Of a stretch of DNA of 64,000 bases, positions 34,171-46,600 are shown piece after piece. Every line of letters starts with the position of its first letter. Positions within the stretch are counted from its first letter, which is position 1. The stretch covers positions 3,990,571-4,054,570 of the forward strand of contig CAIIXF020000011.1 of assembly GCA_903813345.2 (NCBI GenBank), written 5' to 3'. The DNA is from Owenia fusiformis (lineage: Eukaryota > Annelida > Polychaeta > Sabellida > Oweniidae). Below the pieces are notes generated by a model. The model saw only the letters and a list, made by a program, of their open reading frames with translations, searched no databases and was not told where the DNA came from. The position numbers and the translations under genes are program-made.

Positions 34171-35459
34171 TAGTATACAGATTATGACCATGACAAGCCA
34201 AAATTAACATATTTTTATCTTTAACATAATTCATAAATAATCATTTTACCATTGTCTGAATCTTGTAATAATAAAGAAAAATGAATAAACAGCAGAAATA
34301 ATTGACCCATCCTGTAGATGGTTCTACATTATCATTGATTGACTGGTATGTTGATCAGTTAATTTACCGTCGCAGGGTTCGGGCGACCCCCCTTTCAAAA
34401 TCATGCAGTTTTTCACCATTTTGAGCATTTCTCAAGTGATTTGGGCCAAAATTGTCAAATGTGCATGTGAACCCCCCCCCTGGACATTTTTGAAAACTGA
34501 GGAAAATTTAGGAATGTGTGCCTCAATGATCACATTAATACTGAACTAACTGAAGTTATTTCATTTTGAACCATTTCACTTACACTTCCTCATATTAGAT
34601 TTCTTTTGATATGATACTTCCAAATTGGCATAATTTTCATATTTAAATTGCTCATATTAATTGGCTACAGAAATCAAATTATTTCTATCATAATTTTCCA
34701 TTCCGCCAACAAACGATATCACAATTGAAATATCAATTCTCATCGTAATGGAATCCATGTCAACTTCTGAACAATCCGTCCAATCAACCGTACCTCCTTG
34801 TCTTATGATGACCGCACGAAATGATAGAGCGAGGGAATCGACGGTGCCAAATGCTACGGAGATTGCATCAATATGTGTAGTGTTTTCAAGTGTTGTTTTA
34901 TAGATGTCTTCAAATCGAATTGTGGTTTTGATATCTAGAGGTCTCGTTCATTCATTTGTAAATATCGATGTTCCAACAGAAGGTTGAAATGTTACATGTT
35001 TGAGATATGCTTAAATATATTCCTCAGAGTACAACAATTACCAATTCCTATACTCTTTCTTTCCCTCTAATTACGGCATTCAAACAGGCGAAACGACAAG
35101 CTCTAGCTTCTATTGTTTGCTTGTAGACAGGCTAGCTGAACTCGGCAAATAGCAAGTGAAGAAAATAACCAAGAATCAATAGATCAATAATTAATATGCA
35201 TATGAATCTCTAATGATATATTAAGTAAGACGAAGCTATCTTTTAAGAAGCTTCTTCAGGGGCTCAGACGATAGATTAAATAGAAAGAGATGTAAGATTT
35301 ACATGTACAGTGATATTTATTCATGACTTCATTGAAAGATGGCAGTCAAATTAGGGTTTCATTTTCTTTTCGATCACGTGACCAATTCATTGTAGGTGTT
35401 TCCGGGGTAGGTGAATTTTTCAATTTTCATTTTATTTCTCAAATTTACCATATTTCTAG

Positions 35460-35709
35460 TGGATATTACGAAGCAAGAATTTGTAATTCGTTTGGATGTA
35501 CAGAAGTGTTTATCTTCGAAGCATTGTAGGTTTGTTATTAATGAAATGAACTACGATGAGAACCAAGACGGAAATACCATTTTCGGGACCTTTTTTTAAA
35601 TATTTTTTCAATTATTTACATTTCTTGTACCTCTCTAGACACCAAGACTACGTAAAGATAGCGGATGTTATAACTGTTATGAGACACACAGGCCAAGGGA
35701 AAAGGAAAA
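35460..35709 (+). pseudogene. Decayed calmodulin-like EF-hand exon fragments
   Basis: Two pieces preceded by AG acceptors read like calmodulin-superfamily hands. Piece 1 (35460-35597): DITKQEFVIRLDVQKC, then FVINEMNYDENQDGNTIFG, meaning the end of one loop, a linker, and a full loop starting DENQDG. It runs into a stop with no donor. Piece 2 (35639-35709): QDYVKIADVITVMRHTGQ, resembling the loop end and following helix of a calmodulin hand, with a GTAAGC donor. The residues between hands are missing, and piece 1 lacks a donor, so this is probably a relic. It does not match the exon structure of genes A and B, so it comes from a different EF-hand gene. Single-exon similarity by eye only. Confidence 0.45.
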
Positions 35710-36204
35710 GTAAGCTGTAAAGTCGGAGACATTATAAACCTCAACCATCAAAAGTTGTCACAATGAGCTAAATTCTAAGTTTCGTGTCTCAAACTCTCCC
35801 AAGCTCCCCTGTTCACTTTAAGTAGCACAATAAATGAATCCAAAGCTTCATACCTGCAAATGATGGATACATTCCTACCAAATACCTTATTTACTCGTGA
35901 CAGGTCTCAAAATGGCGGAACAGCATTTTGAAAGCTGGCACTTGTCATGTTGCATTCAATCACCTCAACATTTGAAGAGTCAGCATTAACATGTAAATAT
36001 CTTACTCGAGTCTCTAGCCAATACTTGGCTAGAGGTGATTTCATCTGTAATACTGTGAACTCTATTTGAAAAAAGCTGGCCGTGGTGTCATAAATTTATT
36101 GAATATTTTAAAAATCACCAGATAAATAAATCATTAATCAAACCGGACCCAGCTCGGCTCCTTGATGAGATATGACATGACATATGACTAATACACTGAT
36201 CACT

Positions 36205-36290
36205 TTATGTGTGTTTTGGAATTTTTGGTGAGGTAATAAGACCAAAACTCGCAATTCAAATTGTGATGTGGAAAAATGGCGGACATATGA
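36205..36290. repeat. Dispersed repeat shared with 60950-61030
   Basis: TTTGGAATTTTT, AATAAGACCAAAA and AAAATGGCGG occur in the same order and spacing near 60955-61028. It overlaps the start of a 154-codon open frame, which weakens the case for that frame being a gene. Confidence 0.55.
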
Positions 36291-36776
36291 TTTCAAATTT
36301 TATGATTACGACATGACCAGTTGTTCATGCAGGAATATATCTGTACTGGAAGGCCACGATACAGTGGCCTTAGAAGAAGGTAATAAATATCCACTTCAAA
36401 TTTTTAAGTTCCTATTTGTCATTATGGACACAAATTCCACTATATTTGGACTTACTATTCTTTATGTTCCCCACTGTACAGTATATCTTCTGTATTCAGC
36501 TTACCATTACTTTTCCCTTGGACTATGGTTCAGTGTCACTCAGTATCAATCGTCGTGCAATGTCGTCGCTTTGGATAATTGCCAGGATCGAAAAAGTAGA
36601 ATACACAGAAATGAAAATTCACCCCTACCCTCTCTGTGTTCCAAGGAAACAAGGGGCTTCTTCTTTTGGTCAATTCTTAGTTTCTATTCCCTGGGTCTAT
36701 TCCTCTGCCCGTTGCCGTTACAGATCCACTAAGTCATATGAGCTTGCGTCACATCATATCAAGGGACCCCATGCTC

Positions 36777-36805
36777 ATATAAAGATAGTTTAGAACAGTT
36801 CATTC
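36777..36805 (+). promoter_or_regulatory. Possible TATA-Inr core promoter (USP6NL)
   Basis: ATATAAAG near 36776-36783 is followed about 25 bases later by TTCATTCT, initiator-like. It lies 0.8 kb upstream of the first coding exon of USP6NL. There is no conservation evidence, so this is a weak candidate. Confidence 0.25.
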
Positions 36806-37336
36806 TTTCAAGTATTATTTGACTCAGATTAAAGGGCGAAAATCTGTTTCTATTTGCGCGCTGTATATGAAAGGTGGTATTCGCTGGTTGGAGGTTCTTT
36901 GTTTTATTGTTGAGCAGAGGAATTCATGTTTGTATGATCATTATCAGGGGTTTTATTAGCAGCAGGCAACAGGCGATTTTCACCGTTTTTTTTCTCACAA
37001 GATCCCCTGTTGTAGGGACTTTTCAACTTTTCCATGTTAAATTTATGATTTTCATCAATTTTACCTGTTGTTTTCATTTATATAGCCTGTTGTGAGACAT
37101 TCTAGTGCGACCTCTGATTTAATATTGATACTTCGTTTGCACGCATTCCACCAAAGTAACAAATAATATTGCAAACACTTGATTTACCATTCTTTGTTTT
37201 ATTTTCAGGTGGATCGATCGAAGAAAATGGTACACTAACAATGATGCAGTGCAAAACATCATTGTTTTTGGATTATATAAATGTTTGAATAAAGCACCAA
37301 TTAGGATATAGGATCCCAAAAATATCAAAACTTATG

Positions 37337-37475
37337 ACGTGTGGAAATATAAAAGGGCATTTGAATGAAATTTAATCACGTGTGGAAATATAGAAGTACA
37401 TTTGAATGAAATTTAATCACGTGCGGAAATATAGAAGTACATTTGAAAGATAATCAATCACATGTGGAAATATGT
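37337..37475 (+). repeat. 41-bp tandem repeat, ~3.5 copies
   Basis: Units start ACGTGTGGAAATATA and end GAAATTTAATC, repeating exactly every 41 bases with few changes, just upstream of the first USP6NL coding exon. Confidence 0.85.
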
Positions 37476-37602
37476 AAGTACTGTTATGTACATTTGAACA
37501 AAGTACTATGTGGAGATACAAACACATATAAGTATATCACTAGAGGCATTCTAAAATCTGCAATTGATGGATACTAGCTAACAGGGAGGATTGATTTTAA
37601 AA

Positions 37603-40600
37603 ATGACAAGTAAGTTTTTATATGTTTTGAGATTTTGAAGTCCAGGAGTACTGTACTTCTACTTAATTTGGCGCTACTAATTTTGGCAGATTTGCTGTTT
37701 TGAACATTTGCTGGCTACTTAATTTGGCGGAGTTGCAATGTTACTATGTAACTCTCGATGTACATTACATGTTCAAGAGACCAATAAACTTATTAATAAA
37801 AAAAAAAAAAAAAATTAATGGTATTCATTTACACGGTACTAAAATTACCAGGGAATTTGGCAGCTACTTAATTTGTCTGACTTGAACAATTTGGTGGATC
37901 CGCCAAATTGAAACAGCCACCAAATTAAGTGGAAGTACAGTATTTTATATCGGGGCTCAAAGTATATCCAAACCTGCAACATGCATTTCTCAAACCTTGT
38001 CTGAATGTCACATTTGCCCATATCCATCTGGCACCCTCCATCTCATGGGGGGGGGGTAATTTTTTATAATTTGTGAATAATTTGCCTGTTATTCATGAAT
38101 GTGACTAACTTTGTGTTTCCTCAAAATTAGTTAAGAGGTCAATATTGATGTATGAACTTATGGTTCTGTACTTGAGCTCTGATCGATACTCTTAGATTTC
38201 CTCATATTGATCCAAGGAGCGACTAATTGCTGAGATTCCAGCAGTATTCTCTTCCAAATTACTGGTTTCCCAGGGGCCCATTTCATGAAAATGACTATAT
38301 AACTCAATTGTGGACCATGATCACTCAAATCTATGAGAAACGTACCCCAGCTAAGTGACAGACAAGTCTAGGTTCAAGCCCTTGCGAGTCCTACCCCCCC
38401 CCTTCTACACACACCTCCAAACCAAACCAATGTGACATATTTCTAATAAGGTGGAGGGGTCCACATTCTTAAAGCAATGACTAAATATAATATTTTGTTT
38501 TAAAATAATTTTCTCATTTTGTTCAAAAATTAAATTTTTTCAATATTTATTTTTTGGACCCTTTCCTGAGTTACATCTCATTACAAAGGACTGGTGGAGA
38601 GAAGGTCCATGGAAAATCAGGTTTTCAGTACTTTCATCATGTGATCCCAGTACCCATGGCGATTATATTTATTGTTTTCAGCCTCAAGTCCATTTGAGAC
38701 ATCTAATCTGTCAAGCTCTCCCTGGTCACTCACATGACTGAAACTGACCAATCATGTACATGGATTTGCACTCATCTGACATCCTTGACAGTCACATGAC
38801 TGAAACTGACCAATCATGTACATGAATTTGCACTTATCTGACATCCTGGACAGTTAAATGACTGAAACTGACCAATCAGGAACATTTGCACTTATCTTAC
38901 ATCCTGGACAGTCACATGACTGAGGCTGACCAATCAGGTACATGGATTTGCACTAACTGTTTTTTTTTCATTGTAGGTCCAAATGATAGGGAGCTGCTGA
39001 TTCGAGCAGATAAAGAACGGAGAGACATAGTCAAGAAATATGCCAAGGTAAGTCACAATGATTGCTCAAGGTCAGATTTCTACCCATGACATCACAATTT
39101 TCTCCCCAGGATTTCTTCTCAAGTGGGAGCATTTAATTCTGTATTTCATAGTTTAGACCAAATTTGGTCAAAATATGCCTATTTTCATGATTTTTCTCAT
39201 TTTCAAGTGGGTGCAAATGGATTCTCAAGTTGGCTGTAGGTGCAAGCCTATTTTGAAATCTCAAGTGGGTGCAGCGCCTACTTGCCTAATTCTGGGGAGA
39301 TCACCGCATCATCAATCCAGCTCATAGCTTCCTTGATATATCAGACAGGGTTTACTTGAATAATCTGTTGTCTAGAGTTCTTGACTTCATAATTGTCATC
39401 GATAGAAAGCTACATACTAAATTCTAAATTTATGTTTTTCCATGTACATGTTTTACAATAGCAGGCAGATTATGGAAATTTCAGAATGGCAGATTCCTAC
39501 AAGCAGAGAAACAAACAGAACATGTGTTAGAAAGTTTTAAATACATTTATTGCTAGCAACACATCAGCAGATTCACCCAGACCTTACAACTTCTAATATT
39601 TGTATATTACATGCATCTAGTACAAAACATTTATTGATCAATGCTATAGTAAAGCAGATTTTACAATTGGTTGGTCAAGGATCAAGTCTTAATTTAGATT
39701 TTCTAATTTTACAAAATTTGGTCATCAGTTTCACTTACCAGTTTGTAATATAATATTGACTTATTGGACTATAGTTTTTTGTAAGGGCAGATTCACCCTT
39801 ATCCCTAGATTATCAAGTAAACATTAAGCTTTCATTCCTTCAGTTGTTTGCCTACCTTGCTTCTTGAACTCATATGCTCTAGATTTTCCAAGGGCTGTGT
39901 AAGTTTAGCATGCATTCAGGGTAGTAGTTAGGGGTGTAGCCAGCTTTCAGTCAGGGCATGATGGGGGGGGGGTGCGATCGTTGGTTTTCATTCGGGGGGG
40001 GGTTGAGATTGTGGGATAAGCGCAAGGCAAAACAATTTCTTAAGATTTGTTTTGAATTTTGCAAAAATTGATGCAACTTCCTTCAAATTTAGCCAAAGGC
40101 TTCAAATAAAAAGCATCTTAAAGCTCTTTTCTTCTTCTATTGGCTTTATTTTATAATTTTTATTGGTAATAGGGAGGGGGCTATGCATATGGTGGTGAAT
40201 CACTACCCACTTCTGTCAAATGATTACTGAAGTATTGGCTAAGTAGTGAAAATCACTACCTGGCCTTATCTAAAATTGACAACAACATACCTCTCTTCTA
40301 ATTCTATGTTTATTCATAGGAACTGCGGATTTTTATTTCAAAAATTATATGTATCGTAGTGCCTGCTCGGTAATGTTAGAAGGCTTGAGATTTTTACTAT
40401 AAATTACTTTAATTTTGTGCATAGATCTATCTACTTGGTTTTCTCGGAGTTGAATTGTTAGAAATAGCTCGCCCTTGGTCAGATATGTTCAAAATACAAG
40501 ACAACCTGCCAATTTTAGAATGTTAGTTGCACATATTTATAATTACGAGGTGTTCACATTGCACAGTTATATTTCATGGTGTTTACCATATCCATATCAA

Positions 40601-43600
40601 GGTGTTTACCATAGCAAGATGTTTGCATTTCAAGGCATTCACATTTTATAAAGGTGTTTACAAAACTGGGTTCACACTTCAGTGTTTTGAAACTTCAAGG
40701 CATTCACATTTTATAAAAAGGTGTTTACAAAGCAGGGTTCACACTTCAAGGTTTTGAAACATCAAGGTGTTCACATGATTGAAGTATTCACATGTGCATC
40801 TTATTTGAAAATATATCTAGGTTATTGTGTTAAAAACAGTTAATACATGACTTGTAAATACAAGTCTTTCAATACAAAGATACAATATGGAACTCTATAG
40901 CTGGGAATGAAGACTTCATATTCAAAGCTAGTACTATTTTAATATTGCTTTTTGTGAGTATGCAATTATATTTAAATGCTTCTCGCTTTGTATTAGTTCG
41001 TAGTCGTTCAATGTCTTTATTGATTTTTTTCATCATTCCCTTTGCTCGCAGTATCTGACAAACCTTCATTTGTCCACAATTATACAGATATGACGCTAGT
41101 TTATCGAAGTGGGAAATTGACTGAGATATTTTGTCAAATTCTGCACCTCTTTTTCTCGGAGCATCCCTAATGCCTCGCCTTTTTCCTGAAATACCAATTA
41201 GACTCTTGAGATTAGTTCTATGACAAGAAACATAATTCCAAGTCAGAACTCTTGTCTCTCTTGAGTTCATAGAGAAATGTAGTCTTGCTTCAAAACTCTG
41301 GACTCCCCCCAATCTACTTCAGCTTGGTGGTGGGTAATTTGGGGAGGGGGGGTCATAAGGGCTTATTGATAGGCATATCATGTTCTATTTTCTTTTTGTA
41401 TGAAGTCCTTCGTGATGCCTATCTGAGCCATCTTATATTTCTTTCATCAACATTTTTCAATTCTCAACATATTCCCAAGCAGGCAACATTATGCACGTGT
41501 TACATACTTGTATATATGGCTAAATATAAAACATCCTAAATTCTATTCAATAATTTTTGAAGGTAGACTTTAAACTCAGAGTAAATCAATATACGTTTTC
41601 TCAATCCTGTTCTAAATTAAATTAACATATCTTAAATCGTTTGCTACAAGTCACAGTGCTCTCCTACATCACTTCTGTTGAGTATTTAATAAAGACTATC
41701 TACATGAATGTAGTTCCGTAGTGCAGTGATCTCCCCAGCATTAAAGCAAGGGGTGCAGCACCCACATGAGATTTTGGAAATAGGCTTGCACCCACCTGAT
41801 AATCCATTTGCACCCACTTGAAAATGAGAAAAATCATGAAAAATTGGCAAATTTTGACCAATTTTTATCTGAATTGTGGAAATGGGAATTTTGCACCCCC
41901 CTGAGAAAAAATCCTGGGGGGGATCACTGTAGTGGCTGCATATTCAGATTAAAGGAGACCATTTTGATATTGAATCAGTAGATGGCATATGAATTTAAAC
42001 CTTGATATTCTGTAAATAACAGCTAAAAAGTGTTGTTGAGGACTGTTTTGCATGAATCTTAGTGAATAAAACGAATTCTACTTGGATTTGCCAAAAGTGT
42101 TTGGATTACCAGGTGTTCACATTTCAAGGTTTCTTTTATATGCGAGTCATTAGTCAATGGGAGACCATAACTTTTGTAGTGAGAAAAGGTGTTCACATTG
42201 AGAGGTGTTCGGATAAGAGAAGTGTTCAGATACCTATTCTTCTACATGTTTATATACACATAATTGTTCACTGGAACTGTTTCATATGATTTTTTATTCT
42301 CATCTCAACTGGGTACTGCACCTGGTTTCTTCTAAAGTCAAGGTATTTTCATAGTTGGAAATTAACATCAAGAACTTCTTCCTTTAGTTTGTTTACTAAC
42401 CTTGGATATGTACCCTCTATAAAAATCACACTTGTGTCATACTCTTACTATCACAGATCGGTTTTTGAGCTTTTTGAGACAATAATTGATTCGTCATTAA
42501 TTTCATCCAGGAAATTCTTCATTTCTTTAAACATGATGTAGTGTGGCTCTGTAGTGATCCTTGATTGGTTGGTTAAACACCAAATCATTTATAAATAATC
42601 TCAGTCAGAGTGGAGTGTTAAGCATAAATTAAATCAGGGTAGAATTTATAAAATTCAAGGCACTATGATTGCCTTTCATACCCTTGCATTTCATGTTCAT
42701 CAAAATCAAATTAATTTTTGATGAAAATATCCGAAGAAGAGCGAATGGTGTTTTCACTTATAATTATTTTCCAGTCTATGTGTATATTATATGTTAATAA
42801 GTGGTAAAACAAATTAACATAAAATAACCTTAAAATGAAAAATAAGGGCCCTGAGTTATTTGATGAATTGGAATTCACCACATGGGATCATATGCCTTGC
42901 ACATACCAATAAAGCAGTGATAAATGCCCATAATGGACTCTCATATGAGCTAGGGAATACCAGTGAACATGTCATGGTTGGTCATGTTTTAGAATACAAA
43001 ATAGAGGGAAATGGAGTGGAATAAGCAAGGAATAAAGTAAATAGGCATGTAGTGATCACTTTAAATTGTATTGAAATACCATGAAATTGAATATTTGGTC
43101 AAGGGTGAATGTATGAAAAGTGTGGAATATAGTCAAATGGCCATGAAATTCTTGCTGGCTCAATGCCTAATGTAATCTGATGTTACCATTTATCATAATT
43201 GGGTTATGACTAAGAAAATGCAATCTAATTTTCCCAGTTGTAGGCTTTATGTATAATCCAATATATTTTGGCCAAGGAAATGGATAGCATGGCAATGGTG
43301 ACCATGATTTAAATCAAATTCCCTCTCAATCTAATAAGGTCATTAAAGGCTCATTTTGGCTCCTATTTTGAACCACTGAGTCTCCTTTTCTGCCAGTGAT
43401 GACCTCTGTGTATTTGGGGTATACACTGTAAAGGACTTCAATTCAATTCAGCACAAAGTGCAGATTGCTATATTAGACAAAATATATTTTGAAATGACAT
43501 GATTTTAGTGAAAAAACATTTAGTGTTCCAAAGTCTCTACGTATCAAGCAAGCTAAAATACAAGTACATTTAAGTACACTTAAAAAACAGTATAGTGAAA

Positions 43601-46600
43601 AAACAGTGCCTAATGTACTCCCTGCGCAGTACAATCTATTAGAAAGAGGGTATCCACAAATATCAAACAGCCTAGAAAATAAAGGTCAATATAACTAGTA
43701 CTACATTGTAAGTGAAGCATTTGTTAAGCTAAATACAACACATCTGAACAGACTCCTGTGTGTATCATATTTCAAAACAGTATAATGAATGTAGCCCAGA
43801 TAGCTGCCAACAGTGTTAGCATGTGCACCTAACATTCCTTCATATAATAAGGTAGAATGAATTATGCTTATGCAAATATATATTGCATCATTTACTAACA
43901 TCATGGTAGTAGAATTGAGAAAGGCAGAATAGAGTTGTAACCTGAGGTCATAATTGTTCATATTCTTGCCTAAGAAAGTTTATTGTTATAGTCATATGTA
44001 TTATCTTACCCATTTTACATCCTAGTAAGATGAGGCGGAAAAAACTTAAGCCATTTTGTTTCATTGTGTAAAATTGTTACAGTATTTATGTCACCACCAC
44101 AAGTGGTGACATGTTGTTGTCTCCAATGTTTTGTGGATGGTTTTCCAATTTCAGAGTTCAGATGATGGCATTCAAGTTCAATGTCTGTAACAAATTGCAG
44201 GTGATGACATTTTGCATGTTAATGCCGATTATATTGTTGAATTACAGTTCAGTAAAAAGCCATGTTGTTGTTGAATGAATTGATATCTTGTGAGAGTTTA
44301 AACTTTGCTGAAATCAAACATGGAGCAAGGATCCAATTAATAACAGGAAAATGTCAGTAACCCCATTTTTCACAATGTGGTATCCTCATTGGACTATATA
44401 TTTATGGATTTTTGAATTTATAACCCAATGCATGTAAAATGCATAACTTGTATCTTAAGTTCTTAAGAGCACAAGAAAATCAATGTTGACAATAGAGGTT
44501 ATTTATGCATAATGTCTTACAGTTTAACTCAACTAAATTATTTACATGGAGACATTTCAAACTTATAAAATTTTGCATTTTTCCTCATTTTTGGAACAGT
44601 GTTTAAAATGTCTTATGTTTGTAGACTAATAATCATTAACTGGGTTCTCCCCAGAATCTAATTGCATGGAGCTCCCCCCTGCTTACTCAATTCCCCCCCC
44701 CCCTCTGTTCCCCCTCCTTGCTTACCCCCCCCCCCCCTGTTCCCCCTGCTTGCTTCACCCGCCCAGGGTCCTCACTATAATCATAAATGGGCCAAGGGAA
44801 AAAGTCTTCGATTTTGAGGCAGCATGAGGGAGGTGGTTAGACATGCACCCCAGAAGATGCAGGGACATGAGGCTTTAAAGAAACTGAACAATGAACATAA
44901 GAACCATATTATCATGTAGTACTATTAAATAAAAGGTTTTCTAAATGAGATTTGGTGTTTATTTACATTTGCAAGTGAAGAAATAATATCCCTGTGGAAG
45001 CTGCTGAAGTACATTTGACAAAGAGTGATGCGAGCAGCAAAAATTTACCCCAAAATTATGCGAGCGAAAAAATCCTAGGGAGATCACTGATTAATCTTAA
45101 TTAGAAAAAATTTGGAAATAGTAAAAAATAGTACTTGTCAGTTCATAGTCAAAATGTGTTATGATAATGGTTTAAGCGTCTATTTGGTCTATTTTTTCAG
45201 GGCAGAGAGGAGGGAGCGGAGATTGACCCATGGGAAGATCCAAAGTTTGAAATCTACCAAGTAACAGACCGTTATGGTTTTATACATGACAATGCACTGC
45301 CAGCCAAACAGGATGAAGATGAGCAAAAGGTAAAAGAACAACAAGATGTACATAAAACAACAATAACAATTACAACAAAAATAACCCCAAAACATTAAGA
45401 ACAACATAACTACTAATGAAACTAAAAACAGCAATAATGTATCAAGTTAACAACAAATGTAACTTTAAGCAAACTTTAAACAATAACAACAAAGATGAAT
45501 AAAAATAACAATAATGAAACAACTAGGATTGAAAGAAACCATTAATATCACAACAGCAAAATAACTGCTTACTTTGTTGACCTTGTGTGTCATTTATGTT
45601 ATCAGCATCAATACTTCAAATATGTTTTAAACCAAATCATGGAAGATACAATTTAGAGTAATCACATTTTTCTATTTTGTAGGCCAAATTGTTAGAGATG
45701 GACCGATCTGTAAAATGGTTAAAGATGAGGCAAAAATGGAAAAAGTATTTTCCTGGAGAAAAGGTACATATTTTGAGACTTATCTGATCATTTTTTTACA
45801 AAATATTTGTTAGAAAGTAAATAAAAGAGATATATTTTATTCAATCGAGGTGAATATATTTGCATATTTCAAAAACTTATTTGATCATTTCTACCCTAAA
45901 CAATAGTTACAAAGTAAATAATATTTGAGAGTATAAAATATATTTTCTTGCCCTATTATAGTAAGAAAATGAATAAAAATGAATAATATTTTAGAGTATG
46001 GACTATATTCTTCCCCAAATAAAGAAAGTAAATAATATATGAGAGTATGAAATATATTTTCTTCCCCAAATAAAGAAAGTCGTGATATATATTTTCTAGG
46101 GAAGAAGAAGAGTCTACAAGGGAATCCCAGATCGTGTGCGGGGAGATGTCTGGTTGAGACTTTTAGATATTGATAGAATGAAACAAGAACAGAGGGGGAT
46201 ATATCAGGTAAGTACTAGTACAATATAATATTTTCATAATACAAGGGGTGACCAATAAGTCATGGACTCTTTTTTACACACTTTTTTATGTCAGACATGA
46301 AGATTTGATGACATAATATTTACATTTTGATATATCTTTATTTCTGTGAAGGAGGTTTAGATACCCCAGGATTGACAATAACTTTGCACATTTTGAAGCT
46401 TTTCTAGCTTGCTCTAAATGCAATGCACTTAAATAAAGCCAATCATGGTGGTCATTTTGATATTGGTGTTGAAATCTACTTCCTTTCAATGCACTCTTCA
46501 AGTATCAATGAAACTCCTCTATATAGTCAATACCTGCTTGAAACTGTTCTTCACTTGTAGACAGCTTGTCGAAAAAGGGTTTTGCTTCTAAGAACTCTTT

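Noticed and set aside
36268-36793. Overlapping open frames of 154 and 125 codons
   Set aside because: The start overlaps a dispersed repeat also found near 60950, there are no motifs, and two overlapping frames of similar length suggest chance in a slightly GC-richer patch.
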